Made by a program: the position numbers and the translations under genes. Source: Gemmatimonadota bacterium (GTDB lineage Bacteria > Gemmatimonadota > Gemmatimonadetes > Gemmatimonadales > GWC2-71-9). Taken from it: a stretch of DNA of 64,000 nt. Below the pieces are notes generated by a model. It was not told the DNA's origin. It saw nothing but the letters and a program-made list of their open reading frames with translations, and made no database searches. The stretch covers positions 1,068,314 to 1,132,313 of the forward strand of contig PNAE01000007.1 of NCBI GenBank assembly GCA_003169895.1, given 5' to 3'. Position 1 is the stretch's first letter. Each line of letters begins with the position of its first letter. Shown here in pieces: positions 26,187 to 35,195 of this stretch.

Positions 26187-27203
26187 ATGGGCTACGAAAT
26201 CACCCTGATCCCGGGTGATGGGATCGGTCCCGAAATCACCGCCGCTTCCCTCAAGGTTCTCGACGCCACCGGGCTCAAGTTCAGCTGGGACCGGCAGCTG
26301 GGTGGCATGGCCGCGATCGCCAGCGCCGGTGGTCCGCTTCCGGAGGCGACACTGGCGAGCATCCGGCGCACGCACTTGGCGCTCAAGGGGCCGCTGACGA
26401 CGCCCGTGGGCGAGGGGTTCCGCTCGGTGAACGTTGCGCTCCGCAGGGAATTCGAGCTGTTCGCCAACCTCCGCCCGGCCAGGACGATCGTGCCCGGTGG
26501 ACGCTACGATGGCATCGACATCGTGCTGGTTCGCGAGAATCTCGAAGGGCTTTATGTGGGGCAGGAGCGTTGGGTCGAGCGCGACGGCGATGCGCACGGC
26601 CAGGCCGAATCGGTGGCGGTGGTGACCCGGCGGGGATCGGAGCGCGTCATTCGCTACGCGTTCGAGTACGCGCTGACCCACGGCCGCAAGAACGTCACCC
26701 TGGTTCACAAGGCGAACATCCTCAAGCTGACCTCCGGGCTGTTTCTGGATGTCGGTCGCGAAGTTGCAGCGGAATACGCGGGCCGGGTCGCGATGAACGA
26801 GCTGATCGTCGACAACTGTGCGATGCAGCTGGTGATGCGGCCGGAGCAGTTCGACGTGATCGTGACCACCAACCTGTTCGGTGATATCCTCAGCGACGAG
26901 ATCTCCGGTCTCGTCGGTGGCCTGGGCCTGGCCCCGGGCGGCAACATCGGGGCGCACGGCGCCATCTTTGAAGCGGTACACGGGTCGGCGCCGGACATTG
27001 CGGGCAAGGGCATCGCCAATCCGTCGGCGTTGATTCTGGCCGCAGCGATGATGCTCGACTATCTGGGTGAAGCGGCGGCCGGGGACCGCGTGCGCCGGGC
27101 GATCGTCGCGACGATCGTCGCCGATCGCGTGCGCACGCGCGATCTGGGAGGCACCGCCACCACGGAGGAATTCGGCGATGCCGTCGCCCGTCGGGTGGCG
27201 TGA
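26187..27203 (+). CDS. NAD-type isocitrate/homoisocitrate/isopropylmalate dehydrogenase family enzyme
   Basis: A beta-decarboxylating dehydrogenase of 338 residues starting at the ATG at 26187 ([16 protein letters not shown]). Substrate and metal residues are in the family signature [27 protein letters not shown], with [14 protein letters not shown] following. The substrate-specificity loop reads [13 protein letters not shown], nearer to bacterial NAD-isocitrate and homoisocitrate enzymes than to LeuB. No leuC/leuD or lysine genes are adjacent, so a TCA-cycle isocitrate role is the simpler guess. The next gene starts inside its 3' end. Confidence 0.85.
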   Translation: MGYEITLIPGDGIGPEITAASLKVLDATGLKFSWDRQLGGMAAIASAGGPLPEATLASIRRTHLALKGPLTTPVGEGFRSVNVALRREFELFANLRPARTIVPGGRYDGIDIVLVRENLEGLYVGQERWVERDGDAHGQAESVAVVTRRGSERVIRYAFEYALTHGRKNVTLVHKANILKLTSGLFLDVGREVAAEYAGRVAMNELIVDNCAMQLVMRPEQFDVIVTTNLFGDILSDEISGLVGGLGLAPGGNIGAHGAIFEAVHGSAPDIAGKGIANPSALILAAAMMLDYLGEAAAGDRVRRAIVATIVADRVRTRDLGGTATTEEFGDAVARRVA

Positions 27204-27468
27204 AGTCCCCTGTGTCGAATGCGGTGAGTTCGTCGCGGGGATCAACTTTGGCGAGCGCTGCGCGGCGTGTCAGGCGCGGCGGCAGCGGCGGGCGAACCGC
27301 GTTGCTTCGCGCACGGCGATCGCGGCGACGCTGCTGATGGCCGCCTCGACGCTCTGGAAACTGCCGCACACCAGCCTGGCCCGGTGGTACGGTGGACTCG
27401 CCATCGGTGCCACCTATTTTCTGGTTCGATTGATCACGAGACGAATTGCGATGGAGGCATTGAAATGA
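27178..27468 (+). CDS. Small zinc-ribbon membrane protein
   Basis: A 96-residue protein from the ATG at 27178, overlapping the dehydrogenase by 26 nt. The N-terminal part has two cysteine pairs, CVEC and CAAC, spaced as a zinc ribbon (CVECGEF...GERCAACQARR). A basic linker and two hydrophobic segments (about 43-58 and 66-84) follow. It overlaps the DUF4139 gene start by 4 nt. It probably sits in the inner membrane with a cytoplasmic metal knuckle; the function is unknown. Confidence 0.65.
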   Translation: MPSPVGWREVPCVECGEFVAGINFGERCAACQARRQRRANRVASRTAIAATLLMAASTLWKLPHTSLARWYGGLAIGATYFLVRLITRRIAMEALK

Positions 27469-28844
27469 AGAGGCGCATTGGCTGTTGGCTCGTGGCCGCG
27501 TTGGCGTGCCCGTCGGTGATCAGCGCACAGGGAAGCGCCGCCGCGACCTCCGTGACACTGTTCAATTCAGGGCGCGTGCTGGTGCGGCGCGTCCTTCCGG
27601 TCAGCCTGCCGGTGGGCAGCTCGACGCGGCCGCTTGATCTCGGCGACTTCGCTCCAGGCACCTTTACCACGCTGGACCCCGGCGTCGTCGTGACCGGGGT
27701 CCGGTTCGATCCGTCAACGTCGGAGGAGGCGCTGCTGCGCCGCAGCGTCGGACGCCAGTTCCAGTTCCCGCGGCCATCGGCGGCGACAGCATCCGCCACG
27801 CTGCTCGCGCTGGATCCCGAGCGGTGGCGGTGGGACTCGAGCGGCAAGGTGATCTTCGGCCGGCCGGGCCAACTCCAGTGGCCGGCGGAACTGGTGCCCA
27901 CGGCGTCATCGACCGACGTGACAATTCGCAGCGACCGGGCGCGCCAGGGTATCAAGGTGATGTACGAGACCTCGGGCGCCGCGTGGAGTGCGACGTACCG
28001 CGTCTTCCTCGGCCCGCAGGGTCGGATCGAGGGAACGGCCTTGGTCGCGTCGGGGCCGCTCGATCTCAGTGACGTCGAAGTGCAACTGCTGGCGGGTGAC
28101 GTCGGCCGGCCAGCGGCGCAGATGCAGCGGGCGTTTGCGGCGAAGGCGGCGCCAATGTCCGAGGCGGCGTCCTCCTATATCGACGGCGTCCCGCAGGAAC
28201 AGGCAGTCGGCGAAGCGCACGTCTACACCCTGCCGAACCGCATGTCGTTCGTGCCCGGGGTGCAATTCATGGTATCGCTTTTCGACCCGACGCCGGCCAG
28301 GGGCGAACGACGGCTGGTGCTCGGCGGCGGGCTGCCGTTCTACGGCGGCTTTGGACAGCAGCAGGACGAGACGCCGGTGCCGGTCGAGGTCGCCTATCGC
28401 TTCGAACGGAAGGCAGGAACTCCCTTCGGTGATCTTGTGTTGCCCGGCGGCGGTGTGAGCGTGTTCGACACCGACAACGCCGGCCGCATGCAGTTGATCG
28501 GCCAAGGGTCGATCGGTCACACGCCGGCGGGAAAGGAACTGCTGATTCCGACTGGAACCGCGTTCGATGTCACGGCCAAACGGGTGCAGACAGCGTTCAG
28601 CACCGCCCGCGCGACGGTGGCGCCGTATTCCACGGTGGCGATGGCGTCGTACCGCGTGACGCTGCAGAACGCGAAGGATTCCGCCGTGGTGGTCGATGTG
28701 CGCGAGGACCGCGGCGGTGAATGGTCGGTCATCGAGAGTTCGATGCCGTCCCAGAAACGCTCGTCGACCCGCGTGGTGTTCGCCGTGCCTGTTGCCGCCA
28801 GGGATTCGGCGGTACTCACCTATCGCGTGCGCGTGGTGTGGTGA
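27465..28844 (+). CDS. Secreted DUF4139-domain protein
   Basis: A 459-residue exported protein from the ATG at 27465 with a signal peptide (MKRRIGCWLVAALACPSVISAQ). It follows the DUF4139 layout: an N-terminal beta-domain on LFNSGRVLVRRVLPVSLP, a central region with AAWSATYRVFLGPQGRIEGTA and DVEVQLLAGD, and a C-terminal TPVPVEVAYRFERKAGTPF...IPTGTAFDVTAKR section. Eukaryotic and bacterial relatives are mucoidy-inhibitor-like proteins of unknown activity. It overlaps its neighbours on both sides by 4 nt, so it is translationally coupled. Confidence 0.78.
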   Translation: MKRRIGCWLVAALACPSVISAQGSAAATSVTLFNSGRVLVRRVLPVSLPVGSSTRPLDLGDFAPGTFTTLDPGVVVTGVRFDPSTSEEALLRRSVGRQFQFPRPSAATASATLLALDPERWRWDSSGKVIFGRPGQLQWPAELVPTASSTDVTIRSDRARQGIKVMYETSGAAWSATYRVFLGPQGRIEGTALVASGPLDLSDVEVQLLAGDVGRPAAQMQRAFAAKAAPMSEAASSYIDGVPQEQAVGEAHVYTLPNRMSFVPGVQFMVSLFDPTPARGERRLVLGGGLPFYGGFGQQQDETPVPVEVAYRFERKAGTPFGDLVLPGGGVSVFDTDNAGRMQLIGQGSIGHTPAGKELLIPTGTAFDVTAKRVQTAFSTARATVAPYSTVAMASYRVTLQNAKDSAVVVDVREDRGGEWSVIESSMPSQKRSSTRVVFAVPVAARDSAVLTYRVRVVW

Positions 28845-29692
28845 CTCGAGTCACCATCCTGCACTGTTCCGACCTGCATTTCGGGCAGGACGTCGATCTC
28901 GACCAGATCGCCGGGCTCGAGGGGCTGGCGGCCGATCTCGCGCCGAGCGTCGTGGCGATCGCGGGAGACATCACCCAGCGGGCCCGCCACGGCGAGTTCC
29001 AGCGCGCGCTGGTGTTCGTGCAGGCATTGCGGCGCCTTGCGCCGACGCTGATCGTTCCGGGCAATCATGACGTGCAGTGGTGGGCCACGCCGTTCGATGT
29101 AATCGGCGCCGGCCCGAAGTACGAGAAGTACCGCCGCTATTTTGGCGACGACCTCACGCCCACACTGGTCATCGATGGCGCGATCCTCTGCGGCGTGCTC
29201 ACGAGTTATGGCGTGGTCGCGGGATCGATCACGCCGAACCTCAACGACATGGCGGTGAAGGGGCACCTGCCGGCGCGCGAGACCGAACGCGCCGCAATTC
29301 GGTTTGCCGAGGAAAGCCCGGAGCTGTTGCGCGTGATGGTGATGCACCAGAACCTGTTGCGCGGGCGGATCTCCGAGCGCATGGGCCTGGCGCGCTGGCG
29401 CGAGGCGTGGCGCAACGTGATGGCGACCGGTGTGGACCTCGTGCTGTGCGGGCACGATCACGAGGAACGGGCCGGCATCCTGCCCAACGGCGCCGTGGTC
29501 GCGACCGCCGGCACGCACACCGCCCGCACTCGCGGTCGTCGTCCGTCGGCCTGCAACCTGGTCATGGCCGACGCGACATCGATCACCATTCGGCACTACG
29601 TGTGGGATGCGGGTGACCGGGTCTTTCATGCCGGGCCGGAAATCGTGTTCCCGCGGCCGCGGGTCAAGGAGCTACAGGGCACTGGCGGATAA
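28841..29692 (+). CDS. Calcineurin-like metallophosphoesterase
   Basis: A dinuclear-metal phosphoesterase of 283 residues starting at the GTG at 28841, which overlaps the DUF4139 stop as GTGA. All motifs are in order: SDLHFG (metal), AGDIT, PGNHD, a histidine in MVMHQN and CGHDHEE. No signal peptide, so it is cytoplasmic. The class includes 3',5'-cAMP phosphodiesterase (CpdA-like) and nucleases such as SbcD; the short length without accessory domains favours a CpdA-like enzyme. Substrate not determinable here. Confidence 0.88.
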   Translation: MTRVTILHCSDLHFGQDVDLDQIAGLEGLAADLAPSVVAIAGDITQRARHGEFQRALVFVQALRRLAPTLIVPGNHDVQWWATPFDVIGAGPKYEKYRRYFGDDLTPTLVIDGAILCGVLTSYGVVAGSITPNLNDMAVKGHLPARETERAAIRFAEESPELLRVMVMHQNLLRGRISERMGLARWREAWRNVMATGVDLVLCGHDHEERAGILPNGAVVATAGTHTARTRGRRPSACNLVMADATSITIRHYVWDAGDRVFHAGPEIVFPRPRVKELQGTGG

Positions 29693-30347
29693 GCGCGCGC
29701 AGCTGGAGCTCGGCCTGGTCACGCTCCCCGAGCGCCTGTTTCGCTTGGGCCTGCCACCCGGCACCGCCGTCACCCTCACCCACAACCACACCGTTCTGTT
29801 GAGCTGGCGTACACAGACTGGACTGCGGATGCACGCCGGGTACGCCGCGGCGCCAGACCACGTGCTGCAGGCGATCGTCCGATTCCTCTCGCGTCGCGTG
29901 CCGCGGGTGGAGCGCGCGGCGGCGCGGAAGATCTTCATGGCGTTCCCGGTGGAGCACCATGTCGCGTCACGTCCCAGGGCGGCGCGCCGTGCGAGGCCAG
30001 TCGCGCCGGAGGACCAGGCGCTGATCGAGCGCCTCACCCAGGTGCACGTGGAGTTCAATGCAGGCCACTTTGGCGGCGCGCTGAGCGCCATCGCCATTCA
30101 TCTCTCCGATCGCATGCGCAGACGTCTCGGCGAACTGCATGTGCCCCGTGACGGCGCGCCCGCTGAGATCGTGATTGCCCGGCGCCACATCCGGCGCGAC
30201 CGATGGGCGGCCGTGCTCGACACGCTCCTGCACGAAATGGTGCATCAGTGGCAGGCGGAGACGGGGCGGCCGATCGACCATGGCAAGGAGTTCCGGCGGA
30301 TGGCGAGGCAAGTCGGGGTGTCGCCGAGGGCGGTCGCGGACCTGTGA
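29628..30347 (+). CDS. SprT-like zinc metalloprotease domain protein
   Basis: The conserved region is a SprT-like domain in the C-terminal 130 residues, with the zinc-binding helix LLHEMVHQWQ and a downstream HGKEFRRMARQ. The N-terminal 100 residues are basic and unrecognised. The start is uncertain: the only nearby ATG (29628) overlaps the phosphoesterase gene by 65 nt and reads its shadow for about 20 residues, while a CTG at about 29681 or an internal TTG could be used. Relatives include Spartan, which cleaves DNA-protein crosslinks, and bacterial SprT of unknown role. Confidence 0.7.
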   Translation: MPGRKSCSRGRGSRSYRALADKRAQLELGLVTLPERLFRLGLPPGTAVTLTHNHTVLLSWRTQTGLRMHAGYAAAPDHVLQAIVRFLSRRVPRVERAAARKIFMAFPVEHHVASRPRAARRARPVAPEDQALIERLTQVHVEFNAGHFGGALSAIAIHLSDRMRRRLGELHVPRDGAPAEIVIARRHIRRDRWAAVLDTLLHEMVHQWQAETGRPIDHGKEFRRMARQVGVSPRAVADL

Positions 30348-30447
30348 GGTGAGACGTAAGAGGTGAGACGTAAGAGGTGAGAGGTGAGAGGTAAGAGGGG
30401 TGGATCGTCAGTTCCCTCTCACCTCTCACTTCTTACCTCTTACCTCA
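30341..30447. repeat. Heptad-periodic inverted repeat, AGGTGAG/ACGTAAG type
   Basis: The left arm is aggtgag, acgtaag, aggtgag, acgtaag, aggtgag, aggtgag, aggtaag. The right arm from about 30413 is ctctcac, ctctcac, ttcttac, ctcttac. The arms flank a centre of about 15 nt. The array begins at the stop codon of the SprT-like gene. Confidence 0.78.
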
Positions 30448-30458
30448 GGCTTTATGTT
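30430..30458 (+). promoter_or_regulatory. Candidate promoter for the acyl-CoA dehydrogenase gene
   Basis: TTCTTA (30430-30435), a 17-nt spacer and TATGTT (30453-30458), with the -35 inside the right arm of the heptad repeat. The transcript would have a leader of about 20 nt containing GGGAGG. Confidence 0.45.
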
Positions 30459-30484
30459 CCCCGCGGCTCCAAGGGAGGTCGGAC

Positions 30485-31675
30485 TTGGCGGGATCTGCGG
30501 AATACACCGGCGTCGACTTCTATGACGTTGACGGACTCCTGAGCGAGGAGGAGCGGGCGGTCCGGGACACCGTGCGTTCCTGGGTCGACGAGCAGCTCAT
30601 GCCGGTCATCGGCGAGTGCTACATCGAGGGACGGTTCCCCAGGCAGCTGATCCCCGGAATGGCGGAGCTCGGCCTCTTCGGCGCGAACCTGCCGGAAGAG
30701 TATGGTTGTGCCGGCCTGAACAACGTCGCGTACGGGCTGATCATGCAGGAGCTGGAGCGTGGCGACAGCGGGATCCGTTCATTCGCGTCGGTGCAGGGTG
30801 CCTTGGTGATGTATCCGATCTTCACGTTCGGATCGGACGAGCAGAAGAAGCACTGGTTACCACGACTGGCGGCCGGCACCGACATCGGCTGCTTTGGCCT
30901 TACCGAACCCGACTTCGGATCGAATCCCGGCGGCATGATCACCACGGCGCGCGAGACCGCCGACGGCTGGTTGCTGAACGGCGTCAAGATGTGGATCACG
31001 AACGGTTCGCAGGCGACCGTGGCGATCATCTGGGCGAAGACCGGCGACATCAATGACGTGAATTCGATCCGCGGCTTCATCGTACCGGCGAGCACCCCGG
31101 GCTACACCGGAAAGGACCAGAAGGGGAAACTCTCACTCCGGGCATCGGACACGAGTGAGATTCACCTGCAGGATGTGCACCTTCCGAAGAACGCGATCCT
31201 GCCGAAATCGGGCGGGATCAAGTCACCGCTGATGTGCCTCACGCAGGCGCGCTACGGAATCGCCTGGGGTGCCGTGGGCGCGGCGATGGCGTGTTACGAC
31301 GAGGCGCGGCGCTACGCAATCAGCCGGATCATGTTCGGCAAGCCGATCGGCCAGACGCAGATCCAGCAACAGCGTCTCGCCGACATGCTGACTGAAGTCA
31401 CCAAGGCACAGCTGCTCGTCCTCCAGCTTGGCCGGCTCAAGGACCAGGGTAAGGCAACGCCCGCGCGGGTATCCCTCGCCAAGCGCAACAACGTGAGCGC
31501 GGCGTGCGACATTGCTCGCGAAGCGCGCCGATTACTGGGCGCCAACGGCATCCTGGTGGAATACCATTCGATGCGGCACCTGGCTAATCTCGAATCGGTG
31601 TATACCTACGAAGGCACCCACGACATGCACTCGTTGATTCTCGGCCAGGAGATCACGGGATTGGGGGCATTCTAG
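30485..31675 (+). CDS. Acyl-CoA dehydrogenase, glutaryl-CoA dehydrogenase-like
   Basis: An FAD-dependent dehydrogenase of 396 residues whose sequence follows glutaryl-CoA dehydrogenase closely. R98 in DSGIRSFASVQ matches the arginine that binds the glutaryl carboxylate, E376 in YTYEGTHD is the catalytic base, and LTEPDFGSNPGGM is the FAD/substrate loop. It would convert glutaryl-CoA to crotonyl-CoA in lysine, tryptophan or aromatic degradation. The start is a TTG preceded by GGGAGGTCGGAC. The genes for its electron acceptors, EtfBA and ETF-QO, follow directly. Confidence 0.9.
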   Translation: MAGSAEYTGVDFYDVDGLLSEEERAVRDTVRSWVDEQLMPVIGECYIEGRFPRQLIPGMAELGLFGANLPEEYGCAGLNNVAYGLIMQELERGDSGIRSFASVQGALVMYPIFTFGSDEQKKHWLPRLAAGTDIGCFGLTEPDFGSNPGGMITTARETADGWLLNGVKMWITNGSQATVAIIWAKTGDINDVNSIRGFIVPASTPGYTGKDQKGKLSLRASDTSEIHLQDVHLPKNAILPKSGGIKSPLMCLTQARYGIAWGAVGAAMACYDEARRYAISRIMFGKPIGQTQIQQQRLADMLTEVTKAQLLVLQLGRLKDQGKATPARVSLAKRNNVSAACDIAREARRLLGANGILVEYHSMRHLANLESVYTYEGTHDMHSLILGQEITGLGAF

Positions 31676-31685
31676 TACCGAAGGC

Positions 31686-31769
31686 GTGGGTGGTTGGTGG
31701 CCACTTACGGCATCACGCGAGACTTGGTGTTGCACGACCATCAGCCGCGAGCCACCAGTCACCAGCGCG
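31686..31769. repeat. Weak heptad-type inverted repeat before etfB
   Basis: The left part gtgggtggttggtggcc and the right part gagccaccagtcaccag are roughly complementary, with 7-nt units (ccaccag, tcaccag). It is degenerate compared with the other arrays. Confidence 0.4.
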
Positions 31770-31770
31770 T

Positions 31771-31798
31771 TTGAACACTGAACTGGGAATTGTATCGA
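31771..31798 (+). promoter_or_regulatory. Possible promoter before etfB
   Basis: TTGAAC (31771-31776), a 16-nt spacer and TATCGA (31793-31798), ending one base before the etfB ATG. That is too close for transcription to begin upstream of the codon, so this may be fortuitous. Confidence 0.25.
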
Positions 31799-31799
31799 C

Positions 31800-32549
31800 A
31801 TGAAGATCGCCGTCTGCCTCCGCCGCGTCCCCGACACGACCGCGAAGATCGTCATCGCGGGAAGCGGCACCGTCATCGACGAAACCGGGGTCAAGTTCGT
31901 CCCGAATCCGTATGACGAGTACGCGATCGAGGCCGCGCTGTCGCTCAAGGAGAAGGCCGGCGGCGGGGAGACCGTGGTGGTTGCACTGGGCGGTGACGCG
32001 GTGCAGGAGACGATGAGAACCGCGCTCGCCATGGGCATCGACCGCGGCGTTCACCTGCACGGCACGCCTTCTCCGGACGGCCTGGAGAACGCGAGGGTGC
32101 TCGCCGAGCACCTGCGCGGCGCCGGATACGATGTGATGCTGTTCGGCAAGTTCGCCGTCGACGACTGCGGTCAGCAGACCGGCGCGATGGTGGCTGAGCT
32201 GCTGGAACTGCCGTGCGCGACCGCGGTCACGAAACTGGACATCGCCGCGGGCCGCGCGACGGTGGAACGCGAAGTGGAAGGCGGCATCGAGCAGGCGGCG
32301 TGCGCGCTTCCGGCCGTGTTCACCTGCGACAAGGGGCTGAACAATCCGCGCTTGCCGTCGCTCAAGGGGATCATGGCCGCGAAGAAGAAGCCGCTTGAGG
32401 TCACGCCCGTTGCGCCGGGAGCTGGATCGGTGACAGTCGCCGCGCTTGCCCTGCCGCCGGAACGCGCCGCCGGCCGGATTGTCGGCGAGGGAGCGGCGGC
32501 GGTGCCCGCGCTGATGCAACTGCTGACGACCGAAGCGAAGGTGATCTGA
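31800..32549 (+). CDS. etfB: Electron transfer flavoprotein beta subunit
   Basis: The AMP-binding subunit of ETF, carrying electrons from acyl-CoA dehydrogenases. The 249-residue protein has MKIAVCLRRVPDT, NPYDEYAIEAAL, and the ETF beta signature region VEREVEGGIEQAACALPAVFTCDKGLNNPRLPSLKGIMAAKKK. The last element contains the docking loop expected to contact dehydrogenases. It is followed 2 nt later by etfA and continues to ETF-QO, so the three are one transcript, probably with the upstream dehydrogenase. Confidence 0.96.
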   Translation: MKIAVCLRRVPDTTAKIVIAGSGTVIDETGVKFVPNPYDEYAIEAALSLKEKAGGGETVVVALGGDAVQETMRTALAMGIDRGVHLHGTPSPDGLENARVLAEHLRGAGYDVMLFGKFAVDDCGQQTGAMVAELLELPCATAVTKLDIAAGRATVEREVEGGIEQAACALPAVFTCDKGLNNPRLPSLKGIMAAKKKPLEVTPVAPGAGSVTVAALALPPERAAGRIVGEGAAAVPALMQLLTTEAKVI

Positions 32550-32551
32550 AC

Positions 32552-33520
32552 ATGGCCAACGTTCTGGCGGTGCTGGAGGTGCGCAACGCGGTATTGCGTA
32601 AGGGAGCGGCGGAGCTGCTTGCGGCCGCACGGCGGATTGCCGATGCGTCGGGTGGGACGGTCGATGCATTGATCTGCTCCGTCGGCCCGGTGTCGGGGAG
32701 CGACGGATTGGGCGCGGCCGGCGCCGATCGCGTATTGACCGCCCAGCACGCGGTCTTCGCCAATTACTGTCCGGATGGGATGGCCGCGACCGTCGCGACG
32801 CTGACGAACGCGTACCGGGCCGTCGTCGTGGCGGCCACCGCCACCGGCAAGGACCTCGCACCGCGCATCGCCGCTCGCATCGGCGCCCCGTGCGCGATGG
32901 ACGTTACGGTGGTCGACAGTCGCGGCGAGTCGATCCGCGTCGTGCGGCCGGTGTATGCCGGCAAGGCGCTGCAGACGGTGGACCTTGCCGGCACGGCGGT
33001 GGTCGCCGTCCGCCCCGGGGCCTACGCCGCAGTGCCAGCCGGCAAGGCCGGCACGCCAGCGGTCGTGACCGTGCCCGCCTTCACGAAACGCCTCGACGTT
33101 ACCGGCATCCGGACCTCCGACAAGGCCGCGCTTGACGTTGCCGAAGCGCGCGTCGTCATTTCGGGTGGGCGAGGCCTCGGTGATCCGAAGCATTTTGCGC
33201 TGCTCGAGGAACTGGCCGCCGCGTTTGGTGGTGAGGCCGCCGTTGGCGCCTCACGCGCGGTGGTGGACGCCGGATGGGCCGAACATGGCGCGCAGGTCGG
33301 TCAGACGGGCAAGACCGTGTCGCCTGAACTGTACATTGCGGTCGGCATTTCCGGCGCGATTCAGCACCTCGCCGGCATGCGCACCGCGAAGGTCATTGTC
33401 GCGATCAACCGCGACAAGGACGCGCCGATTTTCAAGATCGCGGATTATGGGATCGTTGGAGATCTCTTTGAGGTCGTGCCGGCCCTCACCGCTGCGGTGC
33501 GGGTCGCGAAGGCGCATTAG
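32552..33520 (+). CDS. etfA: Electron transfer flavoprotein alpha subunit
   Basis: The FAD-holding subunit of ETF, 322 residues. The N-terminal domain begins MANVLAVLEVRN. The C-terminal FAD domain shows VISGGRGLG, the ETF alpha signature VGQTGKTVSPELYIAVGISGAIQH, and NRDKDAPIFKIADYGIVGD. All binding elements look intact. It abuts etfB upstream by 2 nt, and its TAG stop overlaps the GTG of the ETF-QO gene (TAGTG), indicating coupled translation. Confidence 0.97.
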   Translation: MANVLAVLEVRNAVLRKGAAELLAAARRIADASGGTVDALICSVGPVSGSDGLGAAGADRVLTAQHAVFANYCPDGMAATVATLTNAYRAVVVAATATGKDLAPRIAARIGAPCAMDVTVVDSRGESIRVVRPVYAGKALQTVDLAGTAVVAVRPGAYAAVPAGKAGTPAVVTVPAFTKRLDVTGIRTSDKAALDVAEARVVISGGRGLGDPKHFALLEELAAAFGGEAAVGASRAVVDAGWAEHGAQVGQTGKTVSPELYIAVGISGAIQHLAGMRTAKVIVAINRDKDAPIFKIADYGIVGDLFEVVPALTAAVRVAKAH

Positions 33521-35145
33521 TGGGCATCGTCCTTCCCGTTCGCCATCAGGCTCCATTGCCGGGTACGCTGATCCGCGCCGAGAAGCCGCACGCGGAGGCG
33601 ATCGAGCTCGACGTGCTGATTGTCGGCGCCGGGCCGGCCGGACTCGCTTGTGCCATCCAGCTTGCGAAGACCGCACCAAACCTCGCCATCGGTGTACTCG
33701 AAAAAGCCGGCGCGCTCGGGGAGCACGTGTTGTCGGGCGCGGTCATCAATCCGGTCGCCTTGCGGGCGCTCTTCCCTGAGAAGCAGGACGCCGATTTTCC
33801 GTTTCGCCAGCGTGTCGATGCGGAGGCGGTGTACTTCCTGACCGAAGGCGGTAGCACCCGCATTCCCACGCCGCCCACGATGAAGAATCATGGCAACTAC
33901 ACCGTATCCCTGTGCGAACTGGTGCGGTGGCTGGGTGAGCAGGCGGAGTCGCTCGGCGTGAATCTCTTCCCGGGATTCCCGGTGGCGTCGTTGCTGGTCG
34001 ATGGCCAGCGGGTGATCGGCGTGCGCACCGTGCCGGCCGGGCTCGATCGCGACGGCAACCCGACCGACGTGTTCCAGGAACCGACGGACTTGGTGGCGAA
34101 GGTGGTCGTGGTGGCGGAAGGCACGCGAGGTCCGCTCGCGCAGGCCTGGCGCGACTGGCAGGGTGTCGGCAGCGACAACCCGCAGATCTTCGCGCTCGGC
34201 GTCAAGGAGGTATGGCAGGTCCAACGGCCGGTGTCCCGCGTCATTCACACGATGGGCTGGCCGTTGCCGACCGACGCCTTCGGTGGATCCTGGTGCTATC
34301 CCATGGGACCGCAGCAGCTCTCGATCGGGCTGGTGGTCGGCCTCGACTATCACGATGCCGAGCTTGACGTGCACGAGTCGCTGCAGCGCCTGAAGTTGCA
34401 TCCGCTGTTCCGGGAACTGTTGCAGGGAGCCACGCTGCTCGAATGGGGAGCCAAGACCATCCCCGAAGGGGGGTTTCATGCGATTCCCGTGCGGCTCAGC
34501 GGCGACGGGATCGTGATGGTCGGCGACACGGCTGGATTTGTGGACGTGCCTTCGCTCAAGGGAATTCATTACGCGATGGAGTCGGGGATGCTCGCCGCGA
34601 CGGCGATCGCGGATGCGCTCCGGCAGCCGGAGGCCGCCGACGGTACCCGGTTCGCGGCATACGACCGCGCGGTCCGCCAGTCACGCATTGTCCGGGACAT
34701 GCGCGTCACGCGTAACATGCGGCTGGCATTCAAGGATGGCTTTTTCGGTGGCGTGGTGCGGGCGGGATTGATGACACTGAGCGGCGGCGCGTTTCCCGGC
34801 GGTCGCATCGCGATGGGGAGGGATGTCGAAGCGCCACGCACGACGCATCCCGCCGAGCCGTTCGTTCCGGATAACGTGACGACCTTCAGCAAGGTCGACG
34901 CGGTCTTCAAGTCAGGCAACGCCACGCGGGACACGATTCCATCGCATCTCATTGTTGGCACGGATATCACCGGCGAGGTGGCGGAGTTCTACACTCACCT
35001 CTGCCCGGCCGGAGTCTATGAGCGGCATGGCGACACGCTGCGGCTCAATCCGCCAAACTGCATTGACTGCAAGGCGACCGATGTCCTCGGCCCCCGCTGG
35101 ACGCCGCGCGAAGGCGGCAGCGGCCCCAAGTACCGGCTGATGTGA
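33520..35145 (+). CDS. Electron transfer flavoprotein-quinone oxidoreductase lacking one cluster cysteine
   Basis: Passes electrons from reduced ETF to the quinone pool at the inner membrane. The 541-residue protein has an N-terminal FAD site (IVGAGPAGLACA, glycines 36-41), the second FAD motif MVGDTAGFVDVPSLKG, and a C-terminal ferredoxin-like domain. In the usual enzyme four cysteines hold [4Fe-4S]. Here C495 (CPAG), C514 and C517 (NCIDC) remain, but the fourth position, three residues on, is T520 (CKATD in place of CKTCD). The cluster may be [3Fe-4S], use another ligand, or be absent. GTG start, overlapping etfA. Confidence 0.93.
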   Translation: MGIVLPVRHQAPLPGTLIRAEKPHAEAIELDVLIVGAGPAGLACAIQLAKTAPNLAIGVLEKAGALGEHVLSGAVINPVALRALFPEKQDADFPFRQRVDAEAVYFLTEGGSTRIPTPPTMKNHGNYTVSLCELVRWLGEQAESLGVNLFPGFPVASLLVDGQRVIGVRTVPAGLDRDGNPTDVFQEPTDLVAKVVVVAEGTRGPLAQAWRDWQGVGSDNPQIFALGVKEVWQVQRPVSRVIHTMGWPLPTDAFGGSWCYPMGPQQLSIGLVVGLDYHDAELDVHESLQRLKLHPLFRELLQGATLLEWGAKTIPEGGFHAIPVRLSGDGIVMVGDTAGFVDVPSLKGIHYAMESGMLAATAIADALRQPEAADGTRFAAYDRAVRQSRIVRDMRVTRNMRLAFKDGFFGGVVRAGLMTLSGGAFPGGRIAMGRDVEAPRTTHPAEPFVPDNVTTFSKVDAVFKSGNATRDTIPSHLIVGTDITGEVAEFYTHLCPAGVYERHGDTLRLNPPNCIDCKATDVLGPRWTPREGGSGPKYRLM

Positions 35146-35195
35146 CAACGGTACTGGCGGCCGTGCCGCTCCGGCGTTCGCTCGGCTCTCGTGAC

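Noticed and set aside
27465-27510. Heptad-like ggctgttggctcgtggcc in the DUF4139 gene start
   Set aside because: It lies in a normal signal-peptide coding stretch and has no further units; coincidental resemblance.
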